Of a stretch of DNA of 64,000 nucleotides, positions 58,184 to 64,000 are shown in pieces (the stretch's first letter is position 1; every line of letters begins with the position of its first letter). The DNA is taken from the NCBI RefSeq assembly GCF_029525575.1, contig NZ_JAPDIA010000003.1, forward strand, positions 372,001-436,000, read 5' to 3'. Origin of the DNA: Cohnella rhizosphaerae (GTDB lineage Bacteria; Bacillota; Bacilli; Paenibacillales; Paenibacillaceae). A program made the position numbers and the translations under genes. The notes below the pieces were generated by a model, which worked only from the letters and a program-made list of their open reading frames with translations, made no database searches and was not told where the DNA came from.

Positions 58184-59038
58184 TCATCTCCGAGCGAGAA
58201 ATTCCCCTTCATAAATCGCGCGGATTCTTTCCAGAATCGTGGCTGCCTGAGCCTGAAACTTTAATTCCTTCACCCGGCCCTTCTCCAGATAAACGCCCGT
58301 CTTCGCGCGATGCTCCCCGAACGCGCCCTCGTACAAGCGGTTGGCGCCTTCGGTGGGCGGGGAGAAGAACAGCTTCATGAGGGCTTTCACGACGATGGGC
58401 AGCCCGGATTGCTTCCCCTTTCGGAGCGTATTGTTGCCGCCCGGATCGACGCTGCGAATCCGGATGCCCTCCTTGAGCAGCCTCGGGGCGGCCGCTTGCG
58501 TCCATAATGAGAGCGCGAGCTTGGACGCGGCGTAAGGACCGAGCAGCTTGCGGAAGGTCTTGGGATGTTCCAGCGTCTCGATGCTCAGCGACTTCACGTA
58601 CTTAAACGCCGTGGACGAGGTATTGATTACCGTTTTAAGGCTGCCTTGCTCTAAATTCCCCATGAGCTCCATCGTAATGATATAAGGAACGACGGTCATC
58701 AGCTCGTAATGCCGCTCCCGTCCTTGCGCCGAATAGCTCAGTTCGGGAAAGGAACCGCCGGCATTGTTGAACAACGCGTCGATCCGCGGCTCCTTGGCTT
58801 TGATCTCTTCCAGAACCCGCCGCAAGCCGGCAAAATCGGCGAGGTCCGCCGTTTGATAAACGCGTAGCCGGCCGCGCCGCAAGGCTTCCCGGATGTTCGT
58901 ATCGTCCGCGGGGAAATTGGAGCGGATGACAGCCGCAACCTGCCAATTCTCCGCCAGCAGCTTCCTCGTTAATTCCAGACCGATTCCCGCGCCTGCGCCG
59001 GTCACCAGCGCGATATTTTCCCGTGCGTCGTTGTTCAT
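58184..59038 (-). CDS. SDR-family oxidoreductase controlled by MerR
   Basis: 284 aa. LVTGAGAGIGLELTRKLL binds NAD(P); NNAG is at about residue 93; Ser-Tyr-Lys is in INTSSTAF...GPYAASKLALSLW. The longer C-terminal region (PTEGANRLYEGAFGEH) resembles retinol-dehydrogenase-like SDRs. AAGGAGG precedes ATG 59038. Its promoter (59091-59121) carries the same 19-bp spacer palindrome as the divergent merR promoter, so the MerR protein should activate it, probably in response to aldehydes or other electrophiles. Confidence 0.88.
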   Translation of the reverse strand: MNNDARENIALVTGAGAGIGLELTRKLLAENWQVAAVIRSNFPADDTNIREALRRGRLRVYQTADLADFAGLRRVLEEIKAKEPRIDALFNNAGGSFPELSYSAQGRERHYELMTVVPYIITMELMGNLEQGSLKTVINTSSTAFKYVKSLSIETLEHPKTFRKLLGPYAASKLALSLWTQAAAPRLLKEGIRIRSVDPGGNNTLRKGKQSGLPIVVKALMKLFFSPPTEGANRLYEGAFGEHRAKTGVYLEKGRVKELKFQAQAATILERIRAIYEGEFLARR

Positions 59039-59090
59039 TCGTCGTGCGCCTCCTTCGGATGCCAGGGCGCTATTCGCCCCGATTACGCAC

Positions 59091-59121
59091 ATTGTAAAAG
59101 TTGGAGTCGACTCCAAGTCAA
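59091..59121 (-). promoter_or_regulatory. MerR-type promoter of the SDR gene
   Basis: On the minus strand TTGACT, a 19-bp spacer containing the perfect palindrome TTGGAGTCGACTCCAA (59101-59116), then TACAAT. The overlong spacer with a dyad is the diagnostic layout for MerR activation. Confidence 0.88.
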
Positions 59122-59159
59122 GGGTGCCGCCGTCTCGCTCCGGCCTTGGTTCGACGCGC

Positions 59160-59190
59160 TTGACTTGGAGCCGGCTCCAAGATGTACAAT
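59160..59190 (+). promoter_or_regulatory. MerR-type promoter of the merR-like gene
   Basis: TTGACT, 19-bp spacer with the perfect palindrome CTTGGAGCCGGCTCCAAG (59164-59181), TACAAT. Near-copy of the divergent promoter; implies autoregulation. Confidence 0.88.
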
Positions 59191-59223
59191 GCATACCATA
59201 AGCATCTTTCGGGAGGAAAAGGG

Positions 59224-59691
59224 ATGAAAACAGAGCTCGCGTATACGATCAAGCAGACCGCGGACCAGACCGGCGTCTCCGAGGACACGATCCGTTATTA
59301 CGAGAAGATCGCGCTGCTGCCCCGGGCGGAGCGGAGGGACAACGGGCATCGCGTCTATAGGGAAGAGGACCTTCGTACGATCCGGCTGCTCTCTTGCCTG
59401 AAAAAAACGGGCATGCCGCTAGAGGAGATGCGGCCGTTTCTGGCAGTGTCCGTCGACGCCGATCCCGCGGATCATCCCGAGCTGGTCGCCCACTTAAAGA
59501 GCCATCGGGAAAATATCGTCAGCCAGATCGCGTCGCTCCAGCAGGTCGTGGACTTCATCGACATGAAGCTGGCGTTAGGGCGATACCGCGGGGAATGCGA
59601 TGGCGACGAGCGGGAGGGGGCGAAAAAGAAGCCCGTCTCCCCGATGGAGATGAGCCATTTTTCCGCGACAAGCAAGACGGGCAAATCTTAA
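59224..59691 (+). CDS. MerR-family regulator, AdhR/NmlR-like
   Basis: 155 aa. N-terminal winged HTH: YTIKQTADQTGVSEDTIRYYEKIALLPRAERRDNGHRVY, then a coiled dimerisation helix (HLKSHRENIVSQIASLQQVVDFIDMKLALGRY) that begins to close the dimer. Length and the CTTGGAG...CTCCAAG operator agree with the AdhR/NmlR group, which senses aldehydes through a Cys; here a Cys lies at LLSCLKKTG. GGGAGG precedes ATG 59224. Divergent from its target SDR. Confidence 0.9.
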   Translation: MKTELAYTIKQTADQTGVSEDTIRYYEKIALLPRAERRDNGHRVYREEDLRTIRLLSCLKKTGMPLEEMRPFLAVSVDADPADHPELVAHLKSHRENIVSQIASLQQVVDFIDMKLALGRYRGECDGDEREGAKKKPVSPMEMSHFSATSKTGKS

Positions 59692-59787
59692 AGCAAGCGT
59701 GAACGCGAATAAACGTTGTGTCGCGATCGTTCGTTCGCGCACGACTTCCCGTAGCTAAGCGACGCTATGCAGGTCGATCGATGGGCT

Positions 59788-60747
59788 TCAGACTTGCTTC
59801 GGCCGGTAGCCTTCCCGAATCCGAGCGTTTATGCCCAGCAGCTTATTCATGAGCGCGATCGCCCATGCCGGCGAGCCACTTGCGTCGAACCCTTCGACGC
59901 TGCGGAGGATCCGCGCAAACCGATAAAGATCGGCGAACCTTTGAAACAAAGCAAACTGCCGCATCTCATATTCGTCCAACGTCTTGACCGAACGATAACC
60001 GGTTAGAAAATGATCGATCGTACGTCGCGCGTCGGCATCGTCTTGCTCCGCGAGATCGGAGACCGCCGCTGCGACATCCATCGCGTACCAATGGTACATC
60101 GCATCGTCGAAGTCGATGGCATAGAATCGCGAGCCCTCCGCTTCGTAGAAGACGTTGTCCGTTTCGAAATCGTAATGAATCAAACCTATCTTTCCGGCAT
60201 CGGCAGGAAGCGCGGACAACCGCTCTCTTAATCGTGCGAGCTCCTGCCGCGCGCCGACCTCCCGAGGGTGCCGATCCAATATGGACGATATGAATGTCAG
60301 CGCATCCTGCCAGTTTCCTCGGATTGTGTCGCCGGGCACGTAAGACTCGGATAATCGGTGCAAACAACCGAGCGCCGCTCCCCAAGCCTCCGCCTGCCGG
60401 TCCGTCATTTGATCCAGCGATACATAGCTTCCTCTGGCCTGCTCGAAGACGACGCCATAGTAGCGGCCATCCTCTTCGCTTTGGACCGCCTCGATCCAGT
60501 TGCCGTCCGCGGAGCGGATCGGAGATACGGTCGGATAGCCGTGCCCGATCAGATACAGCATGAAGTCGAGCTCCGACTGAATGCGGTCGATCGCGTTGTC
60601 TTCTTCATGGACAAAACGGAGGAACTGCCGAATGCCGTCTCTCTCAAACGTGTAGACGAAGTTGCTGCTGGCCCTCCAAAACTTCAGCGTTTGCGCATCG
60701 TGCTCCCAATGCCGGATGAACTGCTTGGCCACGGTATCGTTCTCCAT
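59788..60747 (-). CDS. Aminoglycoside phosphotransferase/choline-kinase-fold protein
   Basis: 319 aa from ATG 60747 (ATG 60759 is 12 nt upstream; neither has a good ribosome site). APH fold: catalytic loop LIHYDFETDNVFY (H-x-D-x4-N) and metal-binding AIDFDDAMYHW (D-F-D). N-lobe with FVYTFERDGIRQFLRFVHEED. Substrate unknown; many such proteins in spore formers phosphorylate sugars, amino alcohols or spore-coat components, and resistance activity cannot be claimed. Ends about 95 bp from the convergent merR end. Confidence 0.8.
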   Translation of the reverse strand: MENDTVAKQFIRHWEHDAQTLKFWRASSNFVYTFERDGIRQFLRFVHEEDNAIDRIQSELDFMLYLIGHGYPTVSPIRSADGNWIEAVQSEEDGRYYGVVFEQARGSYVSLDQMTDRQAEAWGAALGCLHRLSESYVPGDTIRGNWQDALTFISSILDRHPREVGARQELARLRERLSALPADAGKIGLIHYDFETDNVFYEAEGSRFYAIDFDDAMYHWYAMDVAAAVSDLAEQDDADARRTIDHFLTGYRSVKTLDEYEMRQFALFQRFADLYRFARILRSVEGFDASGSPAWAIALMNKLLGINARIREGYRPKQV

Positions 60748-60971
60748 GCCGCGCACCATGTTTTTTTAAATGCATCATTTAGCCGGTCGGCCTCCCATTA
60801 CCCGATGAGAGGTCCGGTCGTTTAACGGCAGCGACCTCTCGCGGGCGTATTCGTATGGCGGTTCGTATTCACACACCATCACTCCTTTTGCGAGGAATTT
60901 ACCTACGCATCCATTTTCGGTTAAATTTGATTAAGGAACAAGAGGGACTTCATCCGAAAGGCGGATCTGTC

Positions 60972-61748
60972 GTGAAGGAAGCGGAATACAAAGCGTTCTA
61001 CGATCGCGTCGGGCAGTCGAACGGCTGGGACTTCAGCAAGCTGAAGGTGCTGACGGAGGGGATGCAGGCAGACATCTACGAAGAAGTCAGGCAGGCGTGC
61101 AAGCCCTCCGATCTGCTGCTGGATATCGGCACCGGAGGAGGCGAGGCCGTGCTGGCCCTTCGCGATTCGGCGCTGCTGCTGGTGGGGATCGACCGTTCGC
61201 CCGGCATGATTAGGACGGCGAAGGCAAACTTGGCGAAATCCGGGGCTTCGAACGTACGTTTTGTCGAAATGGACGCCGGCCAAATCGATTTTCCAACTCA
61301 GTTCTTCAACCTCGTGACCTGCCGGCATGCCGGGTTCAGTGCGCGCCAGGTGGCTAAGGTGCTGTGCCAAGACGGCCAGTTCCTCACTCAGCAGGTTGCC
61401 GAAGGCGACAAGCTCAATCTGAAGCAGGCCTTCGGCCGAGGCCAGAGCTACGGGGAACCGGATGGAGCGTTATTGCAGCGATATAAGCTGGAATTGGCTG
61501 AAGCGGGATTTTCGGATATTCAGGTCGCGGAATTCGATACGGCGGAATACTACCGAACGTCCGAGGATTTGATTTTCCTTTTGAAGCATACGCCGATCAT
61601 CCCCGGATTCGGGCAAGAGAAGGGCGACTTCGAGATTTTACGCGCGTTTATGGAACAAAATCGCACGGAAAAAGGCATTCGTACGAATGCGAAGCGATTT
61701 AGGATAAGGGCGCGGATGGGCCTTGAACCGGGAGGGATGCGGATATGA
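60972..61748 (+). CDS. SAM-dependent class I methyltransferase
   Basis: 258 aa from GTG 60972, preceded by AAAGGCGG. Motif I LLLDIGTGGGEAVLAL binds SAM, then LLVGIDRSPGMIRTAKANL and FNLVTCRHAGFSARQVAKVL. Nucleic-acid or small-molecule target not evident. Its stop overlaps the ATG of the YCII gene (ATGA), so the two are translationally coupled. No frame errors. Confidence 0.88.
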   Translation: MKEAEYKAFYDRVGQSNGWDFSKLKVLTEGMQADIYEEVRQACKPSDLLLDIGTGGGEAVLALRDSALLLVGIDRSPGMIRTAKANLAKSGASNVRFVEMDAGQIDFPTQFFNLVTCRHAGFSARQVAKVLCQDGQFLTQQVAEGDKLNLKQAFGRGQSYGEPDGALLQRYKLELAEAGFSDIQVAEFDTAEYYRTSEDLIFLLKHTPIIPGFGQEKGDFEILRAFMEQNRTEKGIRTNAKRFRIRARMGLEPGGMRI

Positions 61749-62137
61749 AGTTTATATGTATAGGGTACTTGGATGCGCTTCGAATGGATGCACTCCCCAA
61801 TGAAGAAGTCGATGCCCTCATGCGCGAATGCCAGTCGCATCTAAAGACGTTCCACGGCACCGGTCGGGTCGTCATCGATGCCGGCCTCGATCGGGGACCG
61901 AAGCGCCTGCGGCGGAGCGGCGGCAAAGTGGAGGCGGCGAACGTTCCTGCGAACGATTCGCATGGGACGCCGGGCAGCGTCTTCCTCGTCGAAGCGCAGA
62001 GCATGGAAGAAGCGATCCGGATCGCTTCCCTGCATCCGACCGTTCAGGTGGGGGCGGGCGAACGGCTCGGATGGGAGATCGATATTTATCCGGTTCATAC
62101 TTTTAAATCGAACGAGGGATTTAATGACGTGATATGA
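61745..62137 (+). CDS. YCII-related domain protein
   Basis: 130 aa ferredoxin-like YCII/DGPF-type domain: MKFICIGYLDALRMDALPNEE, GSVFLVEAQSMEEAIRIASLHP and WEIDIYPVHTF. Family members are small catalytic or binding modules, often with oxygenase or dehalogenase partners. Overlaps the methyltransferase by 4 nt. Role unknown. Confidence 0.82.
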   Translation: MKFICIGYLDALRMDALPNEEVDALMRECQSHLKTFHGTGRVVIDAGLDRGPKRLRRSGGKVEAANVPANDSHGTPGSVFLVEAQSMEEAIRIASLHPTVQVGAGERLGWEIDIYPVHTFKSNEGFNDVI

Positions 62138-62172
62138 TTTTTCTTACAAATCGCAAGGGAACGTGAACGGAT

Positions 62173-62226
62173 ATGGTTAAAGCAGTCGATTCGCCCTCCT
62201 GGAATGAGAATTCGATTCTATTTTAG
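62173..62226 (+). CDS. Leader peptide of the cat gene
   Basis: 17 codons, MVKAVDSPSWNENSILF then TAG, with AAGGGA upstream. The start MVK-x-x-D resembles the known chloramphenicol-attenuator leader MVKTD of cat-86, whose nascent peptide stalls ribosomes. It overlaps the left arm of the attenuator stem. Confidence 0.75.
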   Translation: MVKAVDSPSWNENSILF

Positions 62227-62235
62227 GAGGGCGAA
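62190..62235 (+). promoter_or_regulatory. Translational attenuator sequestering the cat ribosome site
   Basis: TTCGCCCTCCT (62190-62200) is the exact complement of AGGAGGGCGAA (62225-62235), which contains the cat Shine-Dalgarno. A ribosome stalled in the leader would open the stem and free the site. This is the classical antibiotic-inducible cat arrangement. Confidence 0.88.
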
Positions 62236-62239
62236 ACCA

Positions 62240-62899
62240 ATGAAATTTCAACCGATCGACTTGGAAAAGTGGAGCAGGAGGCCGTACTTCGAGCATTATC
62301 TCGACCGGGTGCGCTGCACGTACAGCATGACCGCCAACGTCGACATTACCCTGCTGCGGGAACAGCTCAAGCGCAATGGCGTCAAGTTATATCCGGCGCT
62401 GATCCACATGATCGCGACTGCGGTGAATCGCCATCCCGAGTTCCGGACTTGCTTCGACGCCGAAGGCAGGCTGGGCGTCTGGGAGACGATGTCGCCGAGC
62501 TTCACGATTTTTCATGAAGCGGACAATACCTTCTCGAGCCTATGGGCGCCGTACAGCGAGGCCTTCGCGGCGTTTTACGACCGATGGCAGCAGCAAGTCG
62601 GGAAGTACAAAGACGCGAAGCAGTTATTTCCATGCACCGACGAGCCGCCGAATACCTTTCCGATCTCCAGCATCCCTTGGGTCCATTTTACGGGATTCAA
62701 CCTGAATATTTACGGCGATGGCGCCTATCTGCTTCCGATTTTTACGATGGGAAAATATGAAAGGCAGGGCGGCAAGCTTCTGCTGCCGGTGTCGGCGCAG
62801 CTTCACCACGCGGTTTGCGACGGCTATCATGCGGGCGTGCTGTTCAAGGCGCTCCAGGAGCTGGCGTCGGATTGCCGGAGCTGGCTGTCGGGACTGTAA
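62240..62899 (+). CDS. Chloramphenicol acetyltransferase, type A
   Basis: 219 aa. Starts MKFQPIDLEKWSRRPYFEHYL, the standard CatA opening, and carries the active site QLHHAVCDGYHAGVLF (H-H-x3-D-G; the first His of the pair region is the general base). It transfers acetyl from acetyl-CoA to chloramphenicol. AGGAGG to ATG 62240 spacing is good, and the site is buried in the attenuator stem. Composition matches the chromosome, so it looks resident rather than newly acquired; a substrate other than chloramphenicol is possible. Confidence 0.9.
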   Translation: MKFQPIDLEKWSRRPYFEHYLDRVRCTYSMTANVDITLLREQLKRNGVKLYPALIHMIATAVNRHPEFRTCFDAEGRLGVWETMSPSFTIFHEADNTFSSLWAPYSEAFAAFYDRWQQQVGKYKDAKQLFPCTDEPPNTFPISSIPWVHFTGFNLNIYGDGAYLLPIFTMGKYERQGGKLLLPVSAQLHHAVCDGYHAGVLFKALQELASDCRSWLSGL

Positions 62900-62975
62900 G
62901 CCCGGCGCGATATCGTGTCTTGTCCATCGCCGAACCTTCTGCTACCATAGGGAAAATACGAGGGGGGGTGCTGAC

Positions 62976-63683
62976 ATGATCGATATACACTGCCACATCT
63001 TGCACGGCGTGGACGACGGCGCGAAGGATCTGGACGAGTCCGTGGCGATGGCGCGGATCGCCTACGCGGACGGCATACGGGATATCGTCGTGACGCCTCA
63101 CTTCAACGGCTTCTACCTCACCGTGTCCGACATCGTGCACCGCAAGCTCGAGGAGCTGGAGCGCGAGCTGGACAGGCAGGGCGTCGACGTTCGGCTGCAT
63201 CCGGGCAACGAGGTCCAACTGGTGAGCGCGGCGTTCTTCGACGAGCACACGAGAAATCGCGCGTACTCCCGGCTCGGCCGGACGGGTACGCATCTGCTCA
63301 TCGAGCAGCGCTGGAGCGGCTACGACCCGGACACGCCGGAGATTGTACAGCGGCTGCTGGATTCGGGCGTGACGCCGATCCTGGCGCACCCCGAGCGTCA
63401 TCCGTTCTTCAGGGACGATCCGGAGCTGCTGCCGCAGCTGATCGAGCTCGGCCTGTGGACGCAGGTGTCGGCGGACAGCCTCGTCGGCAACTTCGGACCG
63501 GAGGCGCAGGCGTACGGGCGCGCGCTCATTGCGGCCGGACATGCGCATACGCTCGCGACCGACGCCCACAACGTGAATCGCAAGCCGAATCTCGGCGCGG
63601 GCATGGCGGTCTTCGAGGAAGTGGCCGGCGCCGAGGCGCGGGCCGAACTGGAGGCGAGGATGCGGAGCATTTTGGCCGATTGA
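62976..63683 (+). CDS. PHP-domain tyrosine-protein phosphatase, CpsB/YwqE type
   Basis: 235 aa. MIDIHCHILHGVDDGAKD (first metal ligands), IVVTPHFNGFY, HPGNEV, ILAHPERHPFF and LATDAHNVNRKPNLG give the full PHP metal site. Family members dephosphorylate the BY-kinase that controls capsule or exopolysaccharide export. ATG 62976 follows GAGGGGGGG. Kinase partners are not in view; they may lie beyond the window end. A longer open frame running back to 62718 is not part of the gene. Confidence 0.9.
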   Translation: MIDIHCHILHGVDDGAKDLDESVAMARIAYADGIRDIVVTPHFNGFYLTVSDIVHRKLEELERELDRQGVDVRLHPGNEVQLVSAAFFDEHTRNRAYSRLGRTGTHLLIEQRWSGYDPDTPEIVQRLLDSGVTPILAHPERHPFFRDDPELLPQLIELGLWTQVSADSLVGNFGPEAQAYGRALIAAGHAHTLATDAHNVNRKPNLGAGMAVFEEVAGAEARAELEARMRSILAD

Positions 63684-63700
63684 CGCGCCGTATGGACAGC

Positions 63701-63736
63701 ATCGCCGGGGCAGCGCGCCCCCGGCGATTTTTTTTT
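63701..63736 (+). terminator. Rho-independent terminator
   Basis: ATCGCCGGGG pairs with CCCCCGGCGAT, then nine T. Confidence 0.92.
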
Positions 63737-64000
63737 GCGGAAAAATCAGGGTCTCCCTCGCGAGTTGGCGAAAATGAGAGCTGCGGGCAGCCGTGACATG
63801 CGAGTCGGGCACGGGGGGATCGGACACAGGGGTCGTTATTTTTCAAAAACCGTTCCCTATGGCGATCGAATCGGACTGGAGCGACGTTATTGACCGGTTC
63901 AAGGCAAAAAAAGGGCCGGCGATCCCGCGATAGCGGCAACTGGGTCCGCGAGCGGGCCGCAAATCGCGACAGGAACAAAAATAACGGCGCCTTGGTCCGT
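63737..64000. other. Intergenic end of window, possible start of another repeat array
   Basis: No gene supported. CGTTATT occurs at 63834 and 63885, exactly 51 bp apart, and an inverted ATAACG at 63981. The period equals that of arrays 2 and 3, but the sequence is too short and divergent to call a repeat. Confidence 0.35.

Noticed and set aside
57720..58214. 164-residue repetitive protein
   Set aside because: The frame exists because the repeat period is a multiple of three; other frames and the opposite strand are open too, and there is no ribosome site.
62718..63683. N-terminally extended PHP protein
   Set aside because: The first 86 codons overlap cat in another frame; the PHP fold begins at ATG 62976 with its own ribosome site.

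Overview
The window looks like chromosome of a GC-rich, endospore-forming Paenibacillaceae bacterium (Cohnella- or Paenibacillus-like). The reasons are a gerA/gerC/gerB spore-germination operon, several AraC regulators of the large membrane-sensor type, an LplA/LplB/YtcP-type oligosaccharide ABC transporter beside glycosidases, GGAGG ribosome sites, and a regulated Firmicute chloramphenicol acetyltransferase. No rRNA, tRNA or CRISPR array was seen.

Layout. 1-5.8 kb: end of an AraC sensor, a dehydrogenase, an AraC regulator and a GH78 rhamnosidase. 5.8-14.3 kb: a lipoprotein, a complete TctCBA tricarboxylate-type transporter, LysR, a two-domain AhpD-like protein, an LLM monooxygenase and a sulfurtransferase. 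14.2-18.4 kb: a strikingly AT-rich island between two copies of the sulfurtransferase 3' end; its main gene encodes an HD domain joined to an Hsp90-type (GHKL) ATPase and is the best candidate for a new conflict or defence system. 18.6-31.7 kb: a TetR/Old Yellow Enzyme unit with three operators, a nuclease-fold protein, ABC-F, a beta-propeller, NADAR, a glycosyltransferase coupled to a chitinase-like protein, and a vWA lipoprotein. 32-44.6 kb: a glycan-use locus (AraC sensor, two permeases, solute-binding protein, GH29 fucosidase, a GxGYxYP-like lectin protein, another fucosidase-like hydrolase). 44.7-56 kb: VOC protein, aldo/keto reductase, AraC, SDR, germination operon and a giant hybrid kinase. 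56-58.1 kb: a 51-bp repeat array interrupted by an IS256-family element. 58.2-64 kb: SDR/MerR pair, kinase-like protein, methyltransferase/YCII pair, attenuator-controlled cat, and a PHP phosphatase.

Two themes cut across the window. First, about thirty genes or gene segments carry frameshifts, nearly all explained by one extra base in a homopolymer; correcting them restores full-length proteins. They are most likely sequence errors, so these genes are annotated as CDS with the breakpoints named. Second, three unrelated repeat arrays (20.6, 45.4 and 56-58 kb) share one design: a roughly 21-27 bp imperfect palindrome repeated about every 50-52 bp, each lying between the 3' ends of convergent genes.
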